Shown piece by piece: positions 8,617 to 17,325 of a DNA stretch of 64,000 bases (positions are counted from its first letter, which is position 1; the number at the start of each line of letters is the position of its first letter). The stretch spans positions 4,197,539-4,261,538 of the forward strand of contig NC_009633.1 of NCBI RefSeq assembly GCF_000016985.1. Reading direction: 5' to 3'. The notes beneath the pieces are model-generated. The model worked only from the letters and a program-made list of their open reading frames with translations, had not been told where the DNA came from and ran no database searches. This stretch comes from Alkaliphilus metalliredigens QYMF (lineage in GTDB: Bacteria; Bacillota; Clostridia; Peptostreptococcales; Natronincolaceae). Position numbers and translations under genes: made by a program.

Positions 8617-8675
8617 TGTATCTCCTCCTTATTTTAAATCCCATTGTGTCTTTATCTATATTAATTTAATAAATA

Positions 8676-8693
8676 TCGTTATTTTTTTAACTA
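8676..8693. promoter_or_regulatory. Candidate Rex (NADH/NAD sensor) operator
   Basis: On the minus strand it reads TAGTTAAAAAAATAACGA. Against the clostridial Rex pattern TTGTTAA-N4-TTAACAA it matches 11 of 14 fixed positions, with correct spacing. It lies about 60-77 bp upstream of hndA, a gene type often under Rex control. The region is AT-rich, so chance is not excluded. Confidence 0.45.
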
Positions 8694-9023
8694 TATATTG
8701 CAAAAAAAATACTGTTCTTGTATAAAATTCATCATTTTACTTACTTCTTTATTAAAATTACTTCTACAACAAAAGATTGATTCTCTTGTAATATTACTAA
8801 TTATATCTTGATTATAACTGAGCTCTTAATGGGTTTCAACTATTATTTTGTCGTTTTTATTTTTCATAAAATTATAAATATTTTGTTATTTCCTATTAAT
8901 ACATAAACATTTATCTAAATAACTATTATGTTTTTCAACATTTTTATTGTTAATTGATTAACAATTTTCTGATAATTTCACTTCATTTCAATGAAAAGGA
9001 TTACTGCAATTTGCAACATGACA

Positions 9024-9076
9024 AAACAACCCCCGCAACACATGAAAAGGATATGTGTTACAAGGGCTACTTGTTT
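9024..9076 (-). terminator. Imperfect hairpin downstream of the AAA+ regulator gene
   Basis: A 7-bp core stem (AACACAT / ATGTGTT, 9-nt loop) is extended by CCC/GGG and AAACAA/TTGTTT outer pairs. It begins 26 bp after the stop codon. The trailing transcript is only moderately U-rich. Confidence 0.5.
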
Positions 9077-9102
9077 AATAATTAGGTACGACACTTAGTT
9101 TC

Positions 9103-10824
9103 TTATTGATTCAATTCATATTTTTTAAGCTTACGGTACAATGTTGCTCGTCCAATTCCCATGGCTTTGGCTATATCATCTTTGCAATTATACTGCTTCA
9201 ACATTTTTTTAATCAGTTCTTTTTCAGCATCATCTAATGTGATTAGATCCTTTCTACTCAAACGATGAAAATCAAAAGCGATTATATCTTTTTGTCTTAC
9301 TATAGAATCATCGGCATTGCCAATAATCAGATCTATCGTTCTTTGGATTTCTCTAATATTTTTAGGCCAAGCATATTTGTACATTGTCTCCAAAACATCT
9401 TGGCTAAATTCTAAGTGAGGTTTCAAATGTTTTATCTTAAGTGCTTCAATGACACTATCTATCACTATTTTTATATCTCCTTTACGACTTAGGAGGGGGG
9501 GAATCTTTATTATATTCTTAGAAATCCTAAAATACAATTCTTCATTGAACATACCCTGCTTTACACGTGTTGTTAAATCGTTGCTGGTATCAAATATAAA
9601 TCTAACATCGATATGAAATCCTTTGTAAGTTCTTTGTTCTAGTTCTTTGGTTTTAATCACTTCAACTAAACGCTTCTGTAAGTACAGTGGCATTTGACAT
9701 ATATTATTAAAGAATATCGTGCCTTTATGGGCCATCCTTAATTTTCCAATACTTAAACTAGTAACGTTACCATTATTCTCACTACCAAATATCTCTTTTT
9801 CAAGTAAATCATAGGAAGTATTGCTACAATCAACAATGGCAAAATACTTTTTTGATCTGTCAGAAAAGTTATGTATTGCCCTCACTAGCATGGTTTTACC
9901 AAGTCCAGTCTCTCCGCAAATTAAAATGCTCTCATCAATAACAGCAAGTTTTTTTGCCATTTCTATCTTTTCAATTAGCTTGGGATCTTTCCCTAAAATA
10001 TCTGAGAAAGAAACATTAGCCTTGTCATTTGAAATCTCATTAAGTTCGTTATATGCCGCCCCTAAACTTTTAAAGGTTAAAAGGGCTCCATGATTAATCC
10101 CATTTATATTTATATTCCTGTAGGATAAAAATCCATAGAAACTATGATTTTTTTGTTCATAATAAAAGAGTTTATGAGAAAAATTATTGCTCAACAATAT
10201 AATTTCATGGATGAAAGGATGATCAAGAATTTTTTTCATCTTATTTCCATAGATATCTCCTTCAATTTTAAAAAAGTTTTCAAATTGGTGGTTATAATGC
10301 ACCACCTCACCCATATCATTAACAAAAACCAATCCATCCTCAATCATATCTATTATAATTTCACGTTGTTTTTTAATAAGATTAAGTTTATTATAATCAT
10401 CAATATTTTTAAGCTTGGAGCTTAATAGCTCTGCCATACTTTCCAAAAAATCTATGGAGACCTCAAAGTTTTCGAAGATAGGACTGATTTTATTAATAGG
10501 AATTAATAGGGCAAATACACCTACCACTTTACTTTCCAAGAAAATAGGAACACTAATTAGACCTGAAATGGCACACTCATCTAAATCAGGGCAATTTTTA
10601 CAATGTTCATACTCCCCTTTGTTTTTTACAACTACAACCTTACCCGTATGCATTGTCTCCCCCACAATAGTATATCTATTAATGGGTATTTCTTCTTGAT
10701 TATAGCGGAATGTGTTGGCAATTCTATGATAATTATCATCAATTATCATCACATCAACATCCAGAATCTCCGAAATCGTTTTAGCAAACTGCGAGGCCGT
10801 TTCTTTTATTTCAGCAAGATACAT
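9103..10824 (-). CDS. Enhancer-binding-protein-like regulator (GAF-PAS-AAA+-Fis HTH) with degenerate AAA+ motifs
   Basis: 573 residues. The N-terminal GAF-like domain (~1-140) has a CxxCx5C motif at C75, C78 and C84 that might bind a metal or FeS cluster. A PAS-like domain follows (~150-260), then an AAA+ domain with Walker A GETGLGKT at 304-311, and a C-terminal Fis-type helix-turn-helix ending in ATLYRKLKKYELN. Two expected features are missing. The GAFTGA sigma-54 contact loop is absent where it should follow FGSE (346-362), and Walker B reads GTIFFNNI instead of GTLFLDEI. It may therefore act as a sigma-54-independent activator or repressor, as TyrR does. It is the last gene of the liv/dha/ATC cluster and probably controls it. 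Confidence 0.85.
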   Translation of the reverse strand: MYLAEIKETASQFAKTISEILDVDVMIIDDNYHRIANTFRYNQEEIPINRYTIVGETMHTGKVVVVKNKGEYEHCKNCPDLDECAISGLISVPIFLESKVVGVFALLIPINKISPIFENFEVSIDFLESMAELLSSKLKNIDDYNKLNLIKKQREIIIDMIEDGLVFVNDMGEVVHYNHQFENFFKIEGDIYGNKMKKILDHPFIHEIILLSNNFSHKLFYYEQKNHSFYGFLSYRNININGINHGALLTFKSLGAAYNELNEISNDKANVSFSDILGKDPKLIEKIEMAKKLAVIDESILICGETGLGKTMLVRAIHNFSDRSKKYFAIVDCSNTSYDLLEKEIFGSENNGNVTSLSIGKLRMAHKGTIFFNNICQMPLYLQKRLVEVIKTKELEQRTYKGFHIDVRFIFDTSNDLTTRVKQGMFNEELYFRISKNIIKIPPLLSRKGDIKIVIDSVIEALKIKHLKPHLEFSQDVLETMYKYAWPKNIREIQRTIDLIIGNADDSIVRQKDIIAFDFHRLSRKDLITLDDAEKELIKKMLKQYNCKDDIAKAMGIGRATLYRKLKKYELNQ

Positions 10825-10916
10825 AAAGCAATCACCTTATTCCTCGAAAGAGTATTTTAGAACCTTTTCTAAATTTCGTAACCCTAACAATTAGATTGTT
10901 ATATCAAGTCTGCAAA

Positions 10917-11960
10917 CTATTTCGCCAAGCAAGTTACACATTGTCGTTTATGTGAGATTACACTGATTAATTCAACCTCCGTTGACATAAAGCCCTCTTT
11001 TATTGGTTCTTTCTTCATTAAATCAGTACTTAAATATTTTTTATTATCATCAGAGAATATCGTTACAATGATACACTCTTTTCCCAATATCTCTTGAACC
11101 CTTAAGGCACCAAGAAAATTGCCACCAGATGAAATCCCTACACCTATTCCCAAAGCATTTGCAAGTTTTTGGGCCATTATAATGGCATCTCCATCATCTA
11201 CTGCAATGACTTCATCTAATTCATTAAGCTTTACAATAGAGGGGATAAATTCATCAGATATTCCTTGCATTCTGTGGTTTCCAACCTTATATCCTGTGGT
11301 TAATGTAGGTGAACTGATAGGCTCAAGTGGATAAACTTTAACATCAGGATTCTTTTCTTTTAGATAATTCCCGATTCCCATGATGGTACCACCTGTCCCT
11401 ACACCGGCTACAATTCCATCAGGTATTAGGTTTAAATCCTGAAGTTGTGTCCAGATCTCAGGGCCCGTTGTTAAATAGTGGGCTTGACAATTATTTTCAT
11501 TTGAAAATTGGCATGGCAAAAAAACATTTTCATTATCTTTAGCAAACTCTTCGGCCATAGCGATACTACCTAAAAATCCACCTTGTTCTTTGCTAACCAG
11601 CTGAATATCAGCGCCATAACTCTTCATTAAATTTTTTCTTTCTTCACTCATCCAATCTGGCATAAAAATAGTGACATTATGTCCTAATGAGCTGCCAATT
11701 GCAGAAAATGCGATTCCTGTATTTCCACTAGTTGCTTCTGCAATGATATCTCCTACTTTGAGTTCACCAGATTCATAACCTTTTTTTATGATGTGTAAAG
11801 CCATACGGTCCTTGATACTACCAGTTAAATTGTAATGTTCTGCTTTTGCAAATATCCTACGCCTTTCCCCTTTATATGTGAATTCAATTTCCAATAAGGG
11901 TGTGTTTCCTATGAGGTTTGATAAGTCCTTTATACGGTCTTCAACACATCTTGAATACAT
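10917..11960 (-). CDS. Cysteine-synthase-family PLP enzyme of unknown substrate
   Basis: 347 residues of the beta family of PLP enzymes (cysteine synthase / cystathionine beta-synthase group). The PLP lysine sits in TGSIKDRMA, with the substrate loop [10 protein letters not shown] and the phosphate-binding [12 protein letters not shown]-terminal extension ends in CVTCLAK, a CxxC tail not usual in CysK. It could make or break a C-S or C-N beta bond of an amino acid. The nearby ATC-hydrolase-family gene and Liv importer suggest processing of an imported compound rather than housekeeping cysteine synthesis, which is inference. The start follows GGGGGAT. The gene is 92 bp upstream of the regulator. 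Confidence 0.82.
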   Translation of the reverse strand: MYSRCVEDRIKDLSNLIGNTPLLEIEFTYKGERRRIFAKAEHYNLTGSIKDRMALHIIKKGYESGELKVGDIIAEATSGNTGIAFSAIGSSLGHNVTIFMPDWMSEERKNLMKSYGADIQLVSKEQGGFLGSIAMAEEFAKDNENVFLPCQFSNENNCQAHYLTTGPEIWTQLQDLNLIPDGIVAGVGTGGTIMGIGNYLKEKNPDVKVYPLEPISSPTLTTGYKVGNHRMQGISDEFIPSIVKLNELDEVIAVDDGDAIIMAQKLANALGIGVGISSGGNFLGALRVQEILGKECIIVTIFSDDNKKYLSTDLMKKEPIKEGFMSTEVELISVISHKRQCVTCLAK

Positions 11961-12006
11961 ACAGATCCCCCTTATAAATAGAATTAGGCCAAATTATTGG
12001 TGAATA

Positions 12007-12038
12007 TAGAAAAGCAAATAATTTCATTTGCTTTTCTA
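12007..12038 (-). terminator. Hairpin between dhaL and the PLP-enzyme gene
   Basis: A perfect 13-bp stem (TAGAAAAGCAAAT and complement) with a 6-nt loop lies in the 170-bp gap after dhaL. The trailing U-run is short, so partial termination is likelier than a full stop. A further dyad, GCAAATGATA at 12091-12100 against 12129-12138, straddles the dhaL stop. Confidence 0.5.
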
Positions 12039-12130
12039 CTTACATTTTCCGTAGTTCTCATTTGATTTTAGTGTGTGATTTAAAGATTAAGCAAATGATA
12101 TACTGTTACATGAATACATCTGGCCTTTTA

Positions 12131-12769
12131 TCATTTGCATAAATAATCGACCAAAACTTCTATTTGATAACACATAGTCACTGCACCTGGGTCAATATGT
12201 CCTACACCTTTTTGAGCTTGATAATAAGCCCGTCCCTTGACGGCTTCCATCTCTTTCGTGCTATTCATACCATCAATGGCACCCTGTTTTAATTCTTGTA
12301 AAGCCGTATGATTGTCTAATCCCTTTTCAAGAGATTCCTTAAAGCGAGTAACCGCTGGATATAATGCATCAATCATGGTTTTATACCCTGGCTTTGCTTT
12401 ACCACGTTCCATAATCCCATTAAGTTCCGCTTCCAATACCTCACATAGTAAGTTGATATCCATCTCTGTTTCGTCACCAAGGACCTTAGCTGCTTTTATA
12501 TAGGCACTTCCATATAAAACCCCTGAGGAGCCCCCCACAGTAGACATAATAAGCATTCCTACCTTTTGAAACATTTCACTTAATTTCATTGAAGCAAGAG
12601 ATTCTTTATCCTTCAAAACCCTTTGAAACCCCATATTCATATTGACCCAATGATCACCGTCTCCAGTGATGGAATCAAGCTCCGTCACATAATCCTTATT
12701 TAATTCAATCTTTTTTGCTACCAATTCAATATACTCCATATATTCTTTTGAAGTTATTTTAATGTCCAT
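12131..12769 (-). CDS. dhaL: Dihydroxyacetone-kinase-type ADP-binding subunit DhaL
   Basis: 212 residues, the standard DhaL length. The nucleotide/Mg site appears as DSITGDGDHW near residue 32, with the glycine-rich GGSSGVLYG loop after it. DhaL transfers phosphate to a substrate held covalently by DhaK. In PTS-dependent systems DhaM re-phosphorylates the bound ADP, but no dhaM is present in this window, so the phosphate donor is unclear. The gene is 8 bp after dhaK, with the ribosome site at their junction. The neighbourhood (Liv importer, PLP enzyme, ATC-hydrolase family) is not that of glycerol metabolism, so the true substrate may not be dihydroxyacetone. Confidence 0.88.
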   Translation of the reverse strand: MDIKITSKEYMEYIELVAKKIELNKDYVTELDSITGDGDHWVNMNMGFQRVLKDKESLASMKLSEMFQKVGMLIMSTVGGSSGVLYGSAYIKAAKVLGDETEMDINLLCEVLEAELNGIMERGKAKPGYKTMIDALYPAVTRFKESLEKGLDNHTALQELKQGAIDGMNSTKEMEAVKGRAYYQAQKGVGHIDPGAVTMCYQIEVLVDYLCK

Positions 12770-12777
12770 ATCCTCAC

Positions 12778-13761
12778 CTACACTTTCATTGCTGGTGTAT
12801 CACACTTAGCATCCAGCAGTTCTTTAAGTTCCTCATCTAGTTTTAATAATGTAATAGAGCAACCAGCCATTTCAAGAGAAGTCATATAATTACCTACAAA
12901 TATTTTATAAATTTTTATATTGTGCTTGGATAGCTTCTTTTCAACTTCATTATTTAAAATATATAATTCCATCAATGGTGTCGCACCAAGTCCATTTACC
13001 ATTAATGCAACTTCATTACCTGTAACGTCATAATCAGCAAGAATTTTATCACATAAAATTTCTGCTAGCTCAGCTGCTGTTTTGATACTTGTTTTCTCCA
13101 CTCCCGGCTCCCCATGAATACCCATACCAATCTCGATTTCATTTTCACCTAGTAAGAATCCAGGCTTGCCAACTCCAGGCAATACACAAGGGCTCATTGC
13201 CATACCCATACTACGGACATTAGCAATGGTTTTTTCAGCTACTCTCTTAACTTCATCCAGGGTAGCACCGGTTTCAGCTTTTGCACCAGCTAGTTTATGA
13301 ACAAATACTGTTCCAGCAATGCCTCTACGCCCAGTAGAATGGGTACTATCTTCAACAGCCACATCATCTCTTACCACAACAGTCTCTACCTTTATACCTT
13401 CCATTCCAGCTAATTCCTGAGCCATATCAAAATTCATAATATCTCCTGAATAGTTTTTAATGATAAGAAGGACACCCTTACCAGTGTTGGCTTCTTGAAT
13501 CCCCTTTAAGACTCTATCGGGAGAAGGTGAAGCAAATACATTACCTGCCACCGCCGCATCAAGCATACCCTTCCCTACGTAGCCCGCATGGGCAGGTTCA
13601 TGTCCACTGCCGCCACCAGATACAAGACCTACTTTTTCCGCTTTGTCTTTCTTTGCAATCACTTCAACCTCATCAAAATAGACTAGCTGAGGATGTGCCT
13701 TCACAAGCCCTTGAAGCATTTCACTTACAACATCATTAGGATCATTAATAATTTTTTTCAT
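12778..13761 (-). CDS. dhaK: Dihydroxyacetone-kinase-type substrate-binding subunit DhaK
   Basis: 327 residues matching the DAK1 domain. VSGGGSGHEPAHAGYVG near residue 47 and the histidine in MGIHGEPG (H216), which forms the covalent hemiaminal with the keto substrate, are both present. Together with DhaL it should phosphorylate a small hydroxy-ketone or aldehyde in the cytoplasm. It starts 19 bp after livF, so the kinase genes appear to be cotranscribed with the importer. Dihydroxyacetone is the family default, but the linkage to a Liv-type importer suggests a different keto compound, which is inference. Confidence 0.9.
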   Translation of the reverse strand: MKKIINDPNDVVSEMLQGLVKAHPQLVYFDEVEVIAKKDKAEKVGLVSGGGSGHEPAHAGYVGKGMLDAAVAGNVFASPSPDRVLKGIQEANTGKGVLLIIKNYSGDIMNFDMAQELAGMEGIKVETVVVRDDVAVEDSTHSTGRRGIAGTVFVHKLAGAKAETGATLDEVKRVAEKTIANVRSMGMAMSPCVLPGVGKPGFLLGENEIEIGMGIHGEPGVEKTSIKTAAELAEILCDKILADYDVTGNEVALMVNGLGATPLMELYILNNEVEKKLSKHNIKIYKIFVGNYMTSLEMAGCSITLLKLDEELKELLDAKCDTPAMKV

Positions 13762-13780
13762 TTCTTATCCCCCCTCATTT

Positions 13781-14488
13781 TTAACCAATACCAAGATAAG
13801 CTCTTCTTACTTCAGCGTTATTGTTTAACGCTTTTGCATCATCAGTTAACATCACTTTTCCTGTTTCTAAAACATATCCACGATTAGCAATAGATAACGC
13901 CATACTGGCATTTTGTTCAACCAATAAAACCGTAGTCCCCTGTTCATTAATGGTTTTTATAAGTTCAAAAATTTTCAATACCAAATTAGGAGCTAAGCCT
14001 AAGGAGGGTTCGTCTAATAACAGTAACTGCGGCTCCGACATTAATCCTCTACCGATTGCCAACATTTGTTGTTCTCCACCAGATAAGGTTCCTGCTGTTT
14101 GCTTTTTTCTTTCAAACAATCGTGGAAATAATTCATAAACCCGCTCATAGGTTTCCTTTATCACTTTTTTATCTTTTCTTGTGTAGGCCCCTAATTGAAG
14201 ATTTTCCTCAACTGTTAACTCTGGAAAAACTTCACGTCCTTCAGGCGAAAGACTAATGCCCATTTTAACAATATGAGAAGGTGGAATATTGGTTATATTC
14301 TTACCCTTAAACCAAATTTCTCCAGAGGTGGCCTTTAGTAAGCCTGTAATGGAATTTAAGGTGGTGCTCTTTCCAGCTCCATTACTACCGATTAGGGTTA
14401 CAATCTCTCCTTGTTTCACTTCTAAATTAACACCTTTTAATGCATGAATATTACCATAGTATGAATTCAAATTTTTAACTTCAAGCAT
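13781..14488 (-). CDS. livF: Liv-type ABC importer ATPase LivF
   Basis: 235 residues with Walker A GSNGAGKST, signature LSGGEQQ and Walker B LLLLDEPSLGL, followed by the LivF-type LVEQNA segment. It is one of two ATPases of a branched-chain-amino-acid-type (HAAT family) importer on the inner membrane face. It overlaps the livG stop by 8 bp, which implies translational coupling. LivF families also serve urea, amides and other small solutes, so leucine specificity is not implied. Confidence 0.94.
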   Translation of the reverse strand: MLEVKNLNSYYGNIHALKGVNLEVKQGEIVTLIGSNGAGKSTTLNSITGLLKATSGEIWFKGKNITNIPPSHIVKMGISLSPEGREVFPELTVEENLQLGAYTRKDKKVIKETYERVYELFPRLFERKKQTAGTLSGGEQQMLAIGRGLMSEPQLLLLDEPSLGLAPNLVLKIFELIKTINEQGTTVLLVEQNASMALSIANRGYVLETGKVMLTDDAKALNNNAEVRRAYLGIG

Positions 14489-15254
14489 TGTTAGTCACTC
14501 CCTTTCCAAGATATGCCTCAATCACACGTTCATTATTGGCAATTTCTAAAGGAAGACCTTCAGCAATTTTTTTGCCATGATCAAGCACATATATTCTGTC
14601 AGAAATGTTCATCACAACACTCATATCATGTTCAATTAATATGATGGTATAGCCGATATCCCTTAGCTCTTTAATAAAATTCAACAACTTATCAGATTCT
14701 TTGGCATTCATTCCAGCAGCTGGTTCATCTAATAAGAGTATTTTTGCATTAGTAGAAATGGCGCGAGCTATTTCTAGTCTTCTCTGATCACCATAGGGTA
14801 AGTTAACGGCATAGTTATGCATCTTCTCTTTCAATCCAATTGAATCAAGTATTTCTATTGCTTTTTCGTGTTTTGATATTTCCTCTTCTCGAAATTTTTT
14901 AGTCCTAAAAATCAAATCAAAGAAACGATAATTCGTATTGATATGCATTCCGACTAAAACGTTTTCGATCACTCTCATATCACCAAATAATCTAATATTT
15001 TGAAAAGTTCTTGCTAATCCAGCCTTCACAATTTCTTGAGGAGTTAAATTATGAATTGGTTTACCTTCAAATAGAATTTCACCTTCAGTTAGGGTGTATA
15101 CTCCCGTCAGCATATTAAAAAGCGTTGTCTTTCCCGCACCATTAGGTCCAATAATACTCACGATTTCACCTTTCTTAACATCTACAGACACGTTGTCCAC
15201 CGCTACAAGCCCACCAAAATGCTTTGTTATGTTTTTTACCTCAAGGAATGCCAT
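14481..15254 (-). CDS. livG: Liv-type ABC importer ATPase LivG
   Basis: 257 residues from ATG at 15254, chosen because GGAGGGGG lies just upstream and because longer starts run into livM. Walker A GPNGAGKTT, the LivG-specific ARTFQNIRLF loop and Walker B ILLLDEPAAGMN are visible, as is the IEHDMSVVM switch segment. The signature motif is unusual: it reads NLPYGDQRRLEIARA, with PYGDQ in place of LSGGQ, which is normal for LivG proteins. The start follows the livM stop by 1 bp. Confidence 0.94.
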   Translation of the reverse strand: MAFLEVKNITKHFGGLVAVDNVSVDVKKGEIVSIIGPNGAGKTTLFNMLTGVYTLTEGEILFEGKPIHNLTPQEIVKAGLARTFQNIRLFGDMRVIENVLVGMHINTNYRFFDLIFRTKKFREEEISKHEKAIEILDSIGLKEKMHNYAVNLPYGDQRRLEIARAISTNAKILLLDEPAAGMNAKESDKLLNFIKELRDIGYTIILIEHDMSVVMNISDRIYVLDHGKKIAEGLPLEIANNERVIEAYLGKGVTNNA

Positions 15255-15255
15255 A

Positions 15256-16338
15256 TCATACCCCCTCCTCCACTGTATTAATCGATTCTCCAGTTTTGCC
15301 AGGAGCTGTCTCCTTACTTTGACCAACATCCACTCCCTTAGGAAGTTTGTATTCAGTCTTTTTCTGCCCCCCTAAAATACCTTGGGGACGATATCGCATC
15401 ATCATAATCAGAACAACACCATACACAACAAATCTATAGGCCTGCAGAAATCTTGCGAATTCCGGAAAAGAAATTAAAAGAGCTGAACCTAGAAACATAC
15501 CTTTGATTGTCCCCATACCGCCTAAAATAACGATACTTAAAATCAGAATAGAGGTATCAAAGGTGAAGCTATTAGGGTCAATAAATCTTATCATATGTGC
15601 ATAAAATGCACCTGCCAGCCCTGAGAAAAAAGCAGATACCACAAAGGCCACAACTTTATAATAAGTAATTCTAATTCCCATCATGGTAGCTGCCAATTCA
15701 TCTTCTCTTAAGGCCATCATCGCTCTTCCCATTTTAGATTTAACAATAGCAAGCATAACCACAGTGGTTATGGCTACAAAGATCAGTATCAAATAGTATA
15801 AACCATTATTAGCCAAAGTCAGTTCAATACCCAAAATAGAAGGTCTTGGAATCCTAGAAATACCTAATGGACCATTGGTGACTCTGTCCCAATTTGACAA
15901 CACCATTCTTACAATTTCCCCAAATCCCAATGTTGTAATGGCAAGATAAGGCCCCGAAAGACGGAGCGTAGGTAACCCTAGTAAAAGCCCACATAAAGCA
16001 GCAATCATAGCCGCAACAGGTACTGTAATAAAAAAGCTAATGCCATAATTAACACTCAGTATAGCAGAAGTGTATGCCCCTATAGCATAAAAAGCCGCAT
16101 GCCCAAGGGATACCTGACCAGCATAACCAGTAACAAGACCTAGGGATAGGGACAAAATACTGTAAACCCCAATCATGATTATAATTCTTAAAACATATTG
16201 TGAGCTGATTATATATGGTAAAGCCAGCACCAATGTTATCAAGAGAGCAATAACAATATTTTTATTTTTTATCATAGCACCTTGGATTTTACCTACGATA
16301 TGATTAAGTTTATGAGTACCATAATTTTTTTTCTCCAT
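15256..16338 (-). CDS. livM: Liv-type ABC importer permease LivM
   Basis: 360 residues with about nine hydrophobic segments beginning near residue 27. Motifs VTGYAGQVSLGHAAFYAIGAYTS and a cytoplasmic EAA-like loop (RALREDELAATMMGI region) are those of LivM permeases. It pairs with LivH to form the membrane channel. A ~35-residue hydrophilic C-terminal tail (KLPKGVDVGQ...) is somewhat longer than in E. coli. It starts 3 bp after livH. Confidence 0.93.
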   Translation of the reverse strand: MEKKNYGTHKLNHIVGKIQGAMIKNKNIVIALLITLVLALPYIISSQYVLRIIIMIGVYSILSLSLGLVTGYAGQVSLGHAAFYAIGAYTSAILSVNYGISFFITVPVAAMIAALCGLLLGLPTLRLSGPYLAITTLGFGEIVRMVLSNWDRVTNGPLGISRIPRPSILGIELTLANNGLYYLILIFVAITTVVMLAIVKSKMGRAMMALREDELAATMMGIRITYYKVVAFVVSAFFSGLAGAFYAHMIRFIDPNSFTFDTSILILSIVILGGMGTIKGMFLGSALLISFPEFARFLQAYRFVVYGVVLIMMMRYRPQGILGGQKKTEYKLPKGVDVGQSKETAPGKTGESINTVEEGV

Positions 16339-16341
16339 AGG

Positions 16342-17217
16342 CTACACCTTTATATTACCTTTCTTCCCGAATAACCCTGTTGGTTTCACAAGGAGTACTG
16401 CAATCAAAATAACAAATGCCACAGCATCTCTATAGGTTCCGCCAAGATAAGCTGCTGCAAAACTTTCTGAAACACCTACTATCAGCCCGCCAACAATGGC
16501 GCCATGTAAAATACCAATGCCGCCCAAAACTGCAGCAGAAAAGGCCTTAAGTCCAGCTAAAAATCCCATGTTCGGATAAACCACCTGATAATATCCACTT
16601 ATTAGCGTTCCTGCAATGGCAGCTGAAGCACCACCTAAAAAGAAAGTAAATGTGACAATAAAGTTTACATCTATTCCCATTAAGCTTGCAGCCTTATGAT
16701 TTTGCTCAACGGCTCTCATGGCAAGACCTATTTTTGTTTTTTTGATTATATAACTTAGTAACACAAGTAAAACAAGAGATACACCAACTATGAATAATTG
16801 AGTTGTTCCAATACTGACCCTACCAATATTGATATTCCCATAATCAAAAAGTTTTGGAAAAAATTTAGTCTCGCTTCCATATACAATCATAAGAAGATTT
16901 TGAATAATATAAGAGACGCCAATAGTGGTAATTAGAGCTGCTATACGCTTTGAATTTTTAGCACGTAGAGGAGCCAATGCCAATTTATCAATGGCGATTC
17001 CTAGCATACCCGTTAATATAATACTAAAAATCAAAGCTGGTACAATCCCATATTCCATACCTACGAAGACCATGGCCATATGTGCACCGAAGGCATACAC
17101 TGAACCATGTGAAAAATTTATGAGTCTTAAAATTCCAAATACCAAAGAATATCCTACGGCAATTAATGCATAAACCATCCCTAAAGCCAAGCCATTAACT
17201 AACTGATCTAATATCAA
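16342..17217 (-). CDS. livH: Liv-type ABC importer permease LivH
   Basis: 291 residues, about eight transmembrane segments. It opens with QLVNGLALGMVYALIAVGYS and RLINFSHG, the hallmark start of LivH proteins. The coupling-loop AVEQNHKAASLMGI is present. It forms the channel with LivM. It is preceded by a 108-bp gap with a large inverted repeat that separates it from the binding-protein gene. Confidence 0.94.
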   Translation of the reverse strand: MILDQLVNGLALGMVYALIAVGYSLVFGILRLINFSHGSVYAFGAHMAMVFVGMEYGIVPALIFSIILTGMLGIAIDKLALAPLRAKNSKRIAALITTIGVSYIIQNLLMIVYGSETKFFPKLFDYGNINIGRVSIGTTQLFIVGVSLVLLVLLSYIIKKTKIGLAMRAVEQNHKAASLMGIDVNFIVTFTFFLGGASAAIAGTLISGYYQVVYPNMGFLAGLKAFSAAVLGGIGILHGAIVGGLIVGVSESFAAAYLGGTYRDAVAFVILIAVLLVKPTGLFGKKGNIKV

Positions 17218-17246
17218 TATGACACCTCCCCGTAATAGGAAATTGT

Positions 17247-17310
17247 ATTTGGCAAGTAGTAATATAATAATAAGTTTATCTACTCATTCTTAATAGACTA
17301 CTTGCCAAAT
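17247..17310 (-). terminator. Large stem-loop between the binding-protein gene and livH
   Basis: A perfect 14-bp inverted repeat (ATTTGGCAAGTAGT and complement) encloses a 36-nt AT-rich loop. It starts right after the livJ stop. There is no strong U-run, so it probably stabilises the livJ message or partly terminates it, giving more binding protein than permease. That arrangement is common in ABC importer operons. Confidence 0.6.
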
Positions 17311-17325
17311 TTAGTTTGCTTTACA

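Larger units (their letters stand above)
8617..9102. other. AT-rich intergenic region upstream of the hnd operon
   Basis: 486 bp with no credible gene. It holds the promoter side of hndA with the Rex-like dyad, a long very AT-rich tract (about 8690-9000), and the hairpin at 9024-9076 that ends the regulator gene. No convincing -35/-10 pair could be fixed in the AT-rich background. Confidence 0.7.

Noticed and set aside
9821-10860. Plus-strand frames in the regulator region as small genes
   Set aside because: They overlap the supported regulator, lack ribosome sites and show no motif.
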